Positions 33,431 through 42,800 of a stretch of DNA of 64,000 nt are shown here, piece after piece (position 1 is the stretch's first letter; every line of letters starts with the position of its first letter). This stretch comes from Flavobacteriaceae bacterium (GTDB lineage Bacteria > Bacteroidota > Bacteroidia > Flavobacteriales > Flavobacteriaceae). The notes below the pieces were generated by a model that ran no database searches, was not told where the DNA came from, and was given only the letters and a program-made list of their open reading frames with translations. The translations under genes and the position numbers were made by a program. Location of the stretch: contig JABABD010000001.1 in the NCBI GenBank assembly GCA_014238425.1, positions 1 to 64,000 on the forward strand, in the 5' to 3' direction.

Positions 33431-34485
33431 AGATATTTTGTATTCATGTTTTCGTAATTACGCCTAATAAAATCTAAGGTGTATTTAACAATTTCGCCCA
33501 TATTCTTACTTTTCTTAAAGTTAAGATCTAGAGTATAATCGTATATCATAGATTTTAATTGTTTGATATTTTCTTTAGTTGAAATACTGTCATTCGTCAT
33601 ACAATCAATTAGTTCTTTTATTCTGTCATCATAACTAAGAAGCCTTTTCGCCATAATAGACCGTTCTTCTAATTTATACTGATCTATAGACTGTTTCTTG
33701 AATTTTTCAGACACCAACTCCACCATTTTCAAGTTCTCTTTGAAGAATTGTGGTCTGTATATATTAAACTTACCTTCATAACATTGCTGATCAAAATCTA
33801 TAGCCCTAATTTTAAAAACGACATGATCAAAATCATGGGTAGGAACAATGACATAGTTATACGAACGCATATCTCCTAAAAGACGAATCAAGCAACGCTC
33901 GTTAAATTTCACAAATTCTTTTGCTATTTGAGCTTTTTCAGATTCATTACAATCTTTAAGCATATTCTTAATAAATTCATCTCCGGGAACACCAGTAATA
34001 TGCTCTTCTATTAAGGTATTCTTATACACCAAGAAATTTAGGTTGTGTGGAGATAACATATGTTCTAATTCTAGACCATATACCCTTGAGGCATCACCCG
34101 TTTTAACATAAAAATAGGTGTAATTATCGTTGAGTATATTTCGAATTTTAACTCTAAAAGGCTTTGAATTTCCGAATGTGCAAAAATCAATTGAATCTAC
34201 ATTCAAATACGGAATTGTCTTTTCGTTACCATCAGAATGTAAGATAGTGTATACCTTTTTCAAGCTAAGATCAATATCTTCTCTTTCAAATTCATTATAA
34301 AACACCCTAACCCAGAGTGTATCAATATCATTTTTATCATAAACTACAACAGATCCTTGAAAACGTAATAAGTCATCATAAAAAATCGGTATCCTAATAT
34401 TTCTTTTATACTCTGTTAAGTAATCATGTAATTTACCTGATATAGGATAGGACGGTTTTTTCTTCGATATTTTAAGATCTTCCAT
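33427..34485 (-). CDS. Unrecognised conserved-looking protein, possibly divergent kinase fold
   Basis: The 352-residue cytoplasmic-looking protein has no signal or membrane segment. I do not recognise the family. The middle (about 195-235) reads LIRLLGDMRSYNYVIVP, then HVVFKIRAIDFDQQCYEG. The spacing of GD-x4-N and a later IDFD recalls the catalytic loop and metal-binding DFD/DFG of protein-kinase-like folds. An upstream LVYKNTLIEEHITGVPGDEF could be the hinge region. The N-terminal 130 residues are strand-rich, and the C-terminal 100 are helical and basic. The kinase idea is inference only. Confidence 0.6.
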   Translation of the reverse strand: MEDLKISKKKPSYPISGKLHDYLTEYKRNIRIPIFYDDLLRFQGSVVVYDKNDIDTLWVRVFYNEFEREDIDLSLKKVYTILHSDGNEKTIPYLNVDSIDFCTFGNSKPFRVKIRNILNDNYTYFYVKTGDASRVYGLELEHMLSPHNLNFLVYKNTLIEEHITGVPGDEFIKNMLKDCNESEKAQIAKEFVKFNERCLIRLLGDMRSYNYVIVPTHDFDHVVFKIRAIDFDQQCYEGKFNIYRPQFFKENLKMVELVSEKFKKQSIDQYKLEERSIMAKRLLSYDDRIKELIDCMTNDSISTKENIKQLKSMIYDYTLDLNFKKSKNMGEIVKYTLDFIRRNYENMNTKYL

Positions 34486-34572
34486 ATAGTTTGGTATTAA
34501 TCAAATTTAAAGCTTTTATTCTATTGGTTGTAACAAATTTCAAATAGCTTCGTCTTACTTCTATAACCAACC

Positions 34573-34595
34573 TGCTCTGAATGTATTTCAGAGCA
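34573..34595 (+). promoter_or_regulatory. Hairpin just upstream of the ABC ATPase start codon
   Basis: TGCTCTGAA and TTCAGAGCA form a perfect 9-bp stem around the 5-base loop TGTAT. They are followed by AAAAATCAACCAA and the TTG start codon at 34609. It could be an operator for a dimeric regulator or an mRNA structure that controls translation. Only five A bases follow, so it is not a plus-strand terminator. Confidence 0.45.
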
Positions 34596-34608
34596 AAAAT
34601 CAACCAAT

Positions 34609-35505
34609 TTGGAGTCTATACTCACTATCAATAACCTTACAAAAAAGTTTGGGTATCTTACCGCAGTAAGTGACCTTTCTTTTACTATAAATAAAGGCAA
34701 TGTTTACGGAATTCTTGGCCCTAATGGAAGTGGCAAATCCACTACTTTAGGTATTGTTTTAAATGTTGTTAATGAAACCAATGGCAATTTTCATTGGTTT
34801 GATGGCAATATCTCAACTCACCAAGCACTAAAAAAAGTAGGCGCTATTATCGAACGCCCAAATTTCTACCCTTACATGACGGCTATTCAAAACTTAAAAC
34901 TGGTTTGTAGGATTAAAGGTGTAGATGAAAGTAAGATTGAAGAGAAACTAGAAATTGTAGGGTTGCTAGATAGAAAAGACAGTAAGTTTCGCACTTATTC
35001 TTTGGGCATGAAACAGCGTCTTGCCATTGCATCTGCACTACTTAATGATCCCGAGATTCTTATTTTAGACGAACCTACTAATGGCTTGGATCCTCAAGGT
35101 ATTCATCAAATTCGTCAAATAATCAAGGATATCGCTAAGAATGGTACTACGATACTGTTAGCATCTCACTTATTAGATGAAGTTGAAAAAGTATGCTCTC
35201 ATGTTGTTGTGCTTAGAAAAGGCGTTAAATTATACTCTGGGCGTGTAGATGAAATGATTTCTAGTCACGGGTTTTTTGAGTTAAAAAGTGAAAAACATGA
35301 CGAATTATTAGCCCTTTTAGAAAATGATACACGGTTTGGAAATTTAAAAGTTGAAGATCAATTAATCACGGCTTTTCTAAACGAATCTATGAATGCTTCA
35401 GAATTCAACAGATTGATGTTTGAAAAACACATTACTTTATCTCATTTAGTAAAACGTAAAGAAAGCTTAGAAGAGCAATTCCTTCAATTAACTGATAACG
35501 ACTAA
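34609..35505 (+). CDS. ABC transporter ATP-binding protein
   Basis: The 298-residue ATPase is an ABC-2 type (CcmA/NatA-like) exporter subunit. Walker A is GILGPNGSGKST (about 34-45), the signature is YSLGMKQRLAIASALL, and Walker B is EILILDEPTNGLDPQG. ILLASHLLDEVEKVC supplies the switch histidine. The start is TTG at 34609, since no ATG lies in frame before the first conserved strand. The C-terminal 80 residues form the usual accessory domain. The cognate permease gene starts 12 bases downstream. Confidence 0.95.
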   Translation: MESILTINNLTKKFGYLTAVSDLSFTINKGNVYGILGPNGSGKSTTLGIVLNVVNETNGNFHWFDGNISTHQALKKVGAIIERPNFYPYMTAIQNLKLVCRIKGVDESKIEEKLEIVGLLDRKDSKFRTYSLGMKQRLAIASALLNDPEILILDEPTNGLDPQGIHQIRQIIKDIAKNGTTILLASHLLDEVEKVCSHVVVLRKGVKLYSGRVDEMISSHGFFELKSEKHDELLALLENDTRFGNLKVEDQLITAFLNESMNASEFNRLMFEKHITLSHLVKRKESLEEQFLQLTDND

Positions 35506-35516
35506 TTCCCAAAGCC

Positions 35517-36341
35517 ATGCTAAGATTACTCAAAATAGAATTACAGAAACTTTGGCTGAATAGAACTAGCAAAGTGTTAATTTTCATTTCTTTTGTATTA
35601 CCATTTACTGTGTTGGTTTTATCATCCATCAAAATCAATTTTTTTGGTTTTTTCACCTTGGAATTGGGTGAATTAGGGATTTTTAATTTTCCTATTGTAT
35701 GGCACATAACAACATTTTTCGCGTCACAATTCAAGTTCTTTTTTGCCATTGTAGTAGTATCTATGATTGGTAATGAATATAGTAATAAGACCATCAAACA
35801 AAACCTAATTGATGGCTTGAGCAAAAAAGAATTCATCTTATCAAAATTCTACACAATCGTATTCTTTTCGCTTTGCGCAACTATTTTAATTGGTTTAGCA
35901 TCTATGCTTATTGGATTATACTACTCCAGTTATGACGAACCACGTTTTATAATAATGGGTACAGAGTTTTTACTCGCATACTTTGTAAAACTCGTCGGTT
36001 TCTTCTCTTTATGTTTAATAATGGCAATGTGGATCAAGCGATCTGCCTTTGCGTTGGCTATGCTCTTTGTGACATATATTATGGAATGGATAATTTTTGG
36101 TATAGTTTATAAAATATCCAATATTGATATAGCTTGGAGTATCAAGAGTTTCTTACCACTGGAATCTATGTACAAACTTATTGATGAACCAGGTAGGCGC
36201 ATCATGATGTCTAAGTTTCCCGAAAAATCAGAGATTGCTTATGATTATGCCGTACATTGGTATGAAATAGCCATTGTGTTAGGTTGGACTAGTCTTTTCA
36301 TCTTTTTATCGTATAGATTGCTAAAAAAGCGAGATTTGTAA
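35517..36341 (+). CDS. ABC-2 type transporter permease
   Basis: The 274-residue protein has six membrane segments. After a cytoplasmic N-terminus (LLKIELQKLWLNRTSKVLIF) comes the first membrane helix. The ABC-2 signature region VVSMIGNEYSNKTIKQNLID is present at about 80-100. It pairs with the ATPase encoded 12 bases upstream to form an exporter of unknown substrate. The following T9SS gene starts 28 bases after its stop and could be read from the same transcript. Confidence 0.92.
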   Translation: MLRLLKIELQKLWLNRTSKVLIFISFVLPFTVLVLSSIKINFFGFFTLELGELGIFNFPIVWHITTFFASQFKFFFAIVVVSMIGNEYSNKTIKQNLIDGLSKKEFILSKFYTIVFFSLCATILIGLASMLIGLYYSSYDEPRFIIMGTEFLLAYFVKLVGFFSLCLIMAMWIKRSAFALAMLFVTYIMEWIIFGIVYKISNIDIAWSIKSFLPLESMYKLIDEPGRRIMMSKFPEKSEIAYDYAVHWYEIAIVLGWTSLFIFLSYRLLKKRDL

Positions 36342-36368
36342 TATATTTATAAGCTATTGCGCTTATAA

Positions 36369-39300
36369 ATGAAAAAGATTGCTTCCCTCGTATGCCTAAT
36401 TTTTTCAATTGGTCTTTTTGCCCAACAGGAAGCCGCTAACTGGTATTTTGGTGAAAACGCAGGTATTCAATTTGATATAGCGACTGGTACAGTAACTGCT
36501 CTAACCGATGGACAATTAAATACGCGTGAAGGATGTTCATCTATTTCGGATGCCAATGGTAATTTACTTTTTTATTCTGATGGCACGACCGTTTACAACA
36601 GAAATCACAGTATAATGCTTAATGGAGCTGGATTATTTGGAAATCCATCAAGTACCCAATCAGCCATTATAGTGGCGAAACCAAACGATCCAGAGATATA
36701 TTACATTTTTACAGTAGATACAAGAATCAGTCAGGATGCTCCCCCAGAAGAAGGTCTTAATTATTCAGAAATAGATATGACGTTGGATGGTGGACTTGGA
36801 GCAGTTACAAATAAGAACGTTAATCTATTAAATGATTCTTCAGAAAAACTCAGTGCAGTACTAAAAGATTGTGTCACTAAATCTCTTTGGGTGATTGCCT
36901 TTGGTGATCAAACTGGTAGTTCTTCTAGTAATTTTAGCACATATCATGCTTTTGAAGTGACTACTACGGGCGTTAACACAGTTGCTGTAACCTCAACTTT
37001 TCCTATTTCCGTAAATGACCAAAGAGGTTATTTAAAATTTTCACCTGATGGTACTAAAATGATATGTGCCAATATGAATGGATCTCAATCTGCAGGTGGC
37101 ACCGATGTTGATAACGGTTTGCTATTATATGATTTTGATGTAGCTACTGGAATTGTGAGTAACCAACAGGAGCTAATTATTAATGATAGTGCGAATCAAC
37201 CTTACGGTGTTGAATTCTCACCAAGTAATGAACTTCTATACGTTCATGCATATACTCGAATTGGTCAAGGAGGTGGTCCTGCAAATCATTTATCAAGTCT
37301 TGTTCAATTCGATTTAATGGCTCCAGATATACAAGCAAGTGAATTCCTGTTAGATGATAGGCAATTGTATAGAGGTGGTCTGCAATTGGGTCCTGATGGT
37401 AAAATATATAGAGCATTAAGCACTACATATAATATAGGTCAACCCTTTTTAGGAGTTATCAATAACCCAGATGTTAGAGGCGTTGGAGCCAATTATCAAC
37501 ATAATGCTATTTTTTTAGGAGGAAATAATTCTACTCAAGGATTACCACCTTTTGATCAATCTCTATTCAATCAAAAAATTGATATTATAAGGAATGGAAT
37601 AAGCGTCTCTATTTTAGATTTATGTGACACTGATACTTACACTCTTATTGCAGATGACATTCTAGGAGCTACCTATACTTGGACTTTAGATGGTATGCCA
37701 TTAGCTGAATCAGATTTTGATCTCGTAGTAACACAAGGAGGAACCTATGAAGTTGTCATAAATCCGAATAATGGTGATTGTTTAATTGATGGAGAAGCAT
37801 TCGTGAATTATTTTACCAATCCTACGGCTACTCAAGCTATTGACATGAGTGCCTGTGATGATGATAACGACGGTCTTTGGGAATTTGATTTAACAACGCA
37901 AGATGCTCAAATTCTTAATGGACAAGACCCTTTGATCTATGAAGTGAAATATTTTGAATCGCTAGTTAATGCTAATGCAAACATGAATGAAATCATTGGA
38001 TTGCATCAAAACAACGGAAATCCGCAAGAAATTTTTGTTAGAGTACAGAATATTGGTAATCCTAATTGCTTTGATACTTCAATTTCATTCTTTATTCGCG
38101 TCTTTGACACACCAACAGCAAATACCATTGCAAGTATTGTTGAATGTGATGATGATGTAGATGGAGACAATACTAATGGTCGTAAAGATCTAGACTTAAA
38201 TGCTCTAGTACCAACTGTTCTTGGTATTCAGAATGCCGCTAGTAACAGTGTTAGTTTTCATGGCAACCAAGGTGATGCAAATACTGGAAACAATCCTTTG
38301 CCATCTCCTTACTATAATGTAACGCCTTTTATGGAATCAATCTTTGTGCGTATTGAAAATAACGCCAATACTGCATGTTTCGATACAGGTACTTTTACAT
38401 ATACTGTGAATCCAATACCAGAGTTCTTCAATACGTCATTAACGCAATGCGATGAGGATGGAATTATGGATGGACTCACGACATTTAATCTTACTGAGGC
38501 TGATGGCGTTATTACTGGTGGTGTAACTGGAGTGAGTACTACGTTTTTTTTATCATTTGCGGATGCACAAAATAATACAGGAGCTATTGATGGCAACTCA
38601 TTTTCAAATACTGTAAATCCAGAGACTGTGTTCGTAAGAGTTTCCGATGACAATACCTCTTGTTTCTCAGTTGCCGAACTCATTTTAAATGTTAGCACTA
38701 CCAATATTAATGATGTTGTACTCACTAATTGTGATGATGATGGAACAGAAGATGGCTTCTATGAATTCACACTTTCAGATGCTGATGCTGCGGTGCTTAA
38801 TGGAACACCAGCAGGAGTCACTTTGCTATATTATGAAACCTATGATGATGCGCTTTTAGAACAAGATCCTATTGGTCCATTATTTACCAATTCAATGCCA
38901 GACTCTCAGGTAGTGTATGCAAGAGCTGAAAACGCCAATGCCTGTTATGGTATTAGCGAGGTTTTGTTGACTGTTTATGAACTTCCAGACATTGTTATTA
39001 CAGAAGATGCTATTTATTGCTTAAATACATTCCCTCAAAATATTACGCTCAATTCGGGTCTTAATCAAGGAGTGCCAGGTGATTACACATATCTTTGGTC
39101 TACTGGTGAGATGACTTCAGAGATAGATGTTAACGCTCCAGGCTCCTATTCTGTAACCGTTACAAATGCTAATAACTGTTCTAAACTTAGGACTATTACA
39201 GTATTGCCTTCAAATACAGCAACTTTTACAGATATAGAAGTTACCGATGCTTCCTCAAATAATACTATTACTGTCCTCGTCTCTGGTGAGGGAGACTACG

Positions 39301-39695
39301 AGTTTTCTTTAGATGATTCTAATGGCCCATATCAAGACAGTAATTTCTTTGAAAACGTTACGGCTGGCTTACATACCGTTTACGTTAGAGATAAGAACAA
39401 TTGCGGTATTGTTGACCAAATAGTATCTGTTATTGGGTTTCCAAAGTATCTAACACCAAATAATGATGGATATCATGATACTTGGCAAATCAAAGGCATT
39501 ACCGCTCAATTCCAACCCAATTCAAAAATACTTATACACGACAGGTATGGAAAACTCCTTAAACAACTAGACCCTCTTGGTCCAGGCTGGGATGGCAGTT
39601 TTAACGGAAAACCTCTACCATCAAATGATTATTGGTTTGCAGTAACACTTCAAGATGGAAGAGTTTACAAATCTCATTTTACTCTTAAAAGATAA
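36369..39695 (+). CDS. Giant exported protein with T9SS type B sorting domain (4 acidic repeats)
   Basis: The protein has 1108 residues and a signal peptide ending at LFAQ (about residue 19). Residues 20-400 look like a beta-propeller of WxFGxNAGxxFD type (NWYFGENAGIQFD, LLFYSDGTTVYNRN). Four repeats of about 95 residues follow, each starting with an acidic cysteine motif (ACDDDNDGLWEFDLT, QCDEDG, NCDDDGTEDG). An Ig-like part (YLWSTGEMTSEI) comes next. The end is the gliding-motility-associated C-terminal domain (LTPNNDGYHDTWQIKGI, IHDRYGKLLKQL, HFTLKR), which directs T9SS export and surface attachment. The role may be adhesion or motility. Confidence 0.92.
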   Translation: MKKIASLVCLIFSIGLFAQQEAANWYFGENAGIQFDIATGTVTALTDGQLNTREGCSSISDANGNLLFYSDGTTVYNRNHSIMLNGAGLFGNPSSTQSAIIVAKPNDPEIYYIFTVDTRISQDAPPEEGLNYSEIDMTLDGGLGAVTNKNVNLLNDSSEKLSAVLKDCVTKSLWVIAFGDQTGSSSSNFSTYHAFEVTTTGVNTVAVTSTFPISVNDQRGYLKFSPDGTKMICANMNGSQSAGGTDVDNGLLLYDFDVATGIVSNQQELIINDSANQPYGVEFSPSNELLYVHAYTRIGQGGGPANHLSSLVQFDLMAPDIQASEFLLDDRQLYRGGLQLGPDGKIYRALSTTYNIGQPFLGVINNPDVRGVGANYQHNAIFLGGNNSTQGLPPFDQSLFNQKIDIIRNGISVSILDLCDTDTYTLIADDILGATYTWTLDGMPLAESDFDLVVTQGGTYEVVINPNNGDCLIDGEAFVNYFTNPTATQAIDMSACDDDNDGLWEFDLTTQDAQILNGQDPLIYEVKYFESLVNANANMNEIIGLHQNNGNPQEIFVRVQNIGNPNCFDTSISFFIRVFDTPTANTIASIVECDDDVDGDNTNGRKDLDLNALVPTVLGIQNAASNSVSFHGNQGDANTGNNPLPSPYYNVTPFMESIFVRIENNANTACFDTGTFTYTVNPIPEFFNTSLTQCDEDGIMDGLTTFNLTEADGVITGGVTGVSTTFFLSFADAQNNTGAIDGNSFSNTVNPETVFVRVSDDNTSCFSVAELILNVSTTNINDVVLTNCDDDGTEDGFYEFTLSDADAAVLNGTPAGVTLLYYETYDDALLEQDPIGPLFTNSMPDSQVVYARAENANACYGISEVLLTVYELPDIVITEDAIYCLNTFPQNITLNSGLNQGVPGDYTYLWSTGEMTSEIDVNAPGSYSVTVTNANNCSKLRTITVLPSNTATFTDIEVTDASSNNTITVLVSGEGDYEFSLDDSNGPYQDSNFFENVTAGLHTVYVRDKNNCGIVDQIVSVIGFPKYLTPNNDGYHDTWQIKGITAQFQPNSKILIHDRYGKLLKQLDPLGPGWDGSFNGKPLPSNDYWFAVTLQDGRVYKSHFTLKR

Positions 39696-39852
39696 AAAAC
39701 AGCTGTTGTAATTCCTCTTGTTTTTTTAAAATTATACACTTCATCGAATAAAATTGCATTTTAACTTGTTTTTCTATACATTTCACACGAAATAAAAGGT
39801 ATACACTTCCGAATAGTCCCCAAACTATTTTGAAGCTCCAAGAAACCTACTT

Positions 39853-42800
39853 ATGACAAAAAAAGTTTGCTATTCTCTTTTTATCCTTTTAGGAGGTGTA
39901 ATTCAAGGGCTTTATGCGCAGCAAATTACGGTAGACAATACTGTAAGTGCACAACAGCTTATAGAGAATAACTTGGTACAAGGTTGCGTAGAAACCTCAA
40001 ACATTTCCTCTCCTATTAACGGTAATATCAATGGCCTTTCTAGTTTTGGCTACTTTGAGAGAGGAAATTCTAATTTTCCTTTCGAAAACGGAATTGTTAT
40101 TACGACAGGGAATGCGAATTCGGCTGGTAATACAACCAATGCTAATGTTCTTAATGAAGGAGAAACCAATTGGGGAACAGATACTGACTTAGAAAACGCT
40201 CTAGGTATTAATAATACGTTGAATGCTACTACTATTGAGTTTGATTTTATTTCAATATCTAACCAAATACAATTTAATTATATTTTAGCATCAGAAGAGT
40301 ACTTTGGGAATTTCCCATGTGACTACTCTGACGGATTTGCTTTTTTAATACGTCAGGCATCCAGCACAGGCCCTTATGCAAATATAGCCGTGATACCTGG
40401 GACTACAACTCCAGTAAATACAAGTACTATTCATGATGAAATCGTAGGGTTCTGTAATGCCGAAAACGAACAGTATTTTGATGGTTATAATGTAGGAGAT
40501 ACTAATTATAATGGTAGAACCCAAATACTAACAGCAACAGCTACTATAATTCCCAACGTACAGTATAATATTAAGTTAATAATAGCGGATCAAACAGATG
40601 AAAATTACGATTCTGCAGTCTTTGTAGAAGGGAATAGCTTTAATGCTATTGTCAATCTAGGGAATGATATAACTACTTGCGCCGAAAGTATAACTGTAAA
40701 TGGTGATATTCAAAACCCACAAGCTACATACGAATGGTATCAAAACAATGCATTATTGAATGGTGAAACATCGCCAATTTTAGATGTAACTGAAAGCGGT
40801 AATTACCAAGTAGTTGTTACGATTCCTTTAAATGGATCTACTTGTGTTATAGATGATTCCATTTTAATTACTCTGAGCTCAGAACAAGCTGCTGGAGATA
40901 TATCAGATTACGAATTATGCGACGACCTTAGTGGCGATGGCATAGAATGGTTTGACCTTTCAACAAAAACGAATGAGGTGATAACGGCCATGCCTCCATC
41001 AAATTATTCTACCTCATATCATTTGTCATTCTCCGATGCTCAAAACAACTTGAACCCTATTCTTGCACCTATTCAAAACACTTTGAATCCACAGGAAGTT
41101 TTTGTGAGAATAGAAGATATCGATAGTGGATGCTTAGCATTTGCTAGTTTTAATCTCATCGTCAATCCATTACCCGTAATTACAAACCCTACCCCTATTG
41201 TCGTTTGTGACGATGCCGATAATGATGGATTTACGGAAATCGACCTCACACAAAGTGATAATGAAATCACTAACGGTAACCCAAATTTACAAGTAACATA
41301 TCATTACACACAACAAGATGCTAACACTGGGAATAATCCTATAATATCTCCTTATATCAATACTGCTCCTACTGACAATCTTTTTATAAGGGTCGTTAAT
41401 CCAAATACCGGATGTATAAGTACTACTACGATAACAGTTACTGTGAACAGGAATCCAGACTTGAATTCAATGGAGTACACCATAGACGCATGTGATAGTG
41501 ACCATGACGGCTTTGCTTCTTTTGACCTCACCGAAGCCGAAACAAACATTACCCAAGGTTTAACAAACATTACCATTTCATATCATAGCACATATGATGA
41601 TGCAATTTCTGGAGACAATCCAATCTTGGACCCAGATTCGTTCATAAATACTGATGCGAACTTCCAAGTGGTTTATATTCGTGTGGTTGATAATAATACG
41701 GGCTGTCCAGCTGTGGCGACCATAAGTCTGCACACAAACTTATTGCTCACAGCTACTGCCATTCACGACTTTGAAGTTTGTGATGATGACAGCGACGATG
41801 GTGTGGAAGTCTTCGATCTCAATACCATAGAATTAGAGATTGTTAACAATGTTCCCAATGCTAACATAACTTTTTATCTGTCACAAGACGACTTAGACAA
41901 TCAGGAAAATGCCATAGATGAATCAGTTCCTTTCTTAAACACAAGTAATCCACAAACACTTTTTATAGAAATCTCGAATGACAGTTGTAGTGAAGCAGCA
42001 CAGATTAGCCTTATAATCAATCCTGCATTAATACTTCCTAATGTCGCACCTATTGATGTTTGCGATGTAGACGATGATGGATTTACCACCTTAGACTTAT
42101 CTATCTATGACAGTGTTATAAATGATGGTAATATTAATTATAACGTAACCTATCACGGTTCGCAGCAAGATGCAGAAAATGACACGAACTCGCATCCAAA
42201 TTTTTATACTAATGTTAGTAATCCTGAAATGGTTTATGCTAGAGTTGTAAATAGTGATACTGGATGTTACGATGTTGTTCCATTCGAATTTAATATTATT
42301 CCGGCTCCATCAATATCGCAAGCATCAGATATAATAATATGTGATGATGATCAAGATGGATTCTCTATTATTGACCTTGAACTAAAAATTCCTGAAATAG
42401 TAGTGACAACTGCTAATTTGAATATTGTCTTTTTTACAACATTAGGCGATGCCGAATCCGCTTCTAACCCTATTATAGACCCAAATAATTTCAATGCTAC
42501 GACTCAAACAGTATATACTCGGGTAGAAAGTTCGATTACAACCTGTTTTGCTGTAACCCCAATTTCAATAACAGTGAATACTGTTCCAGAAGTTTTCGCA
42601 ATTAGTAATTATCAAATTTGTGAAAATGATGGTGATCAAACTGCAGATTTCACATTTAATACAAAGGATACTGAAATATTAAATGGTCAGACAGGAAAGG
42701 AGGTTTTTTACTATGAATCTCAGGAAGATGCAGATAACAGGATCAATAGTATTGATAAAGACAATACATACCAAAATATATCCAGTCCTCAAGTTATATA

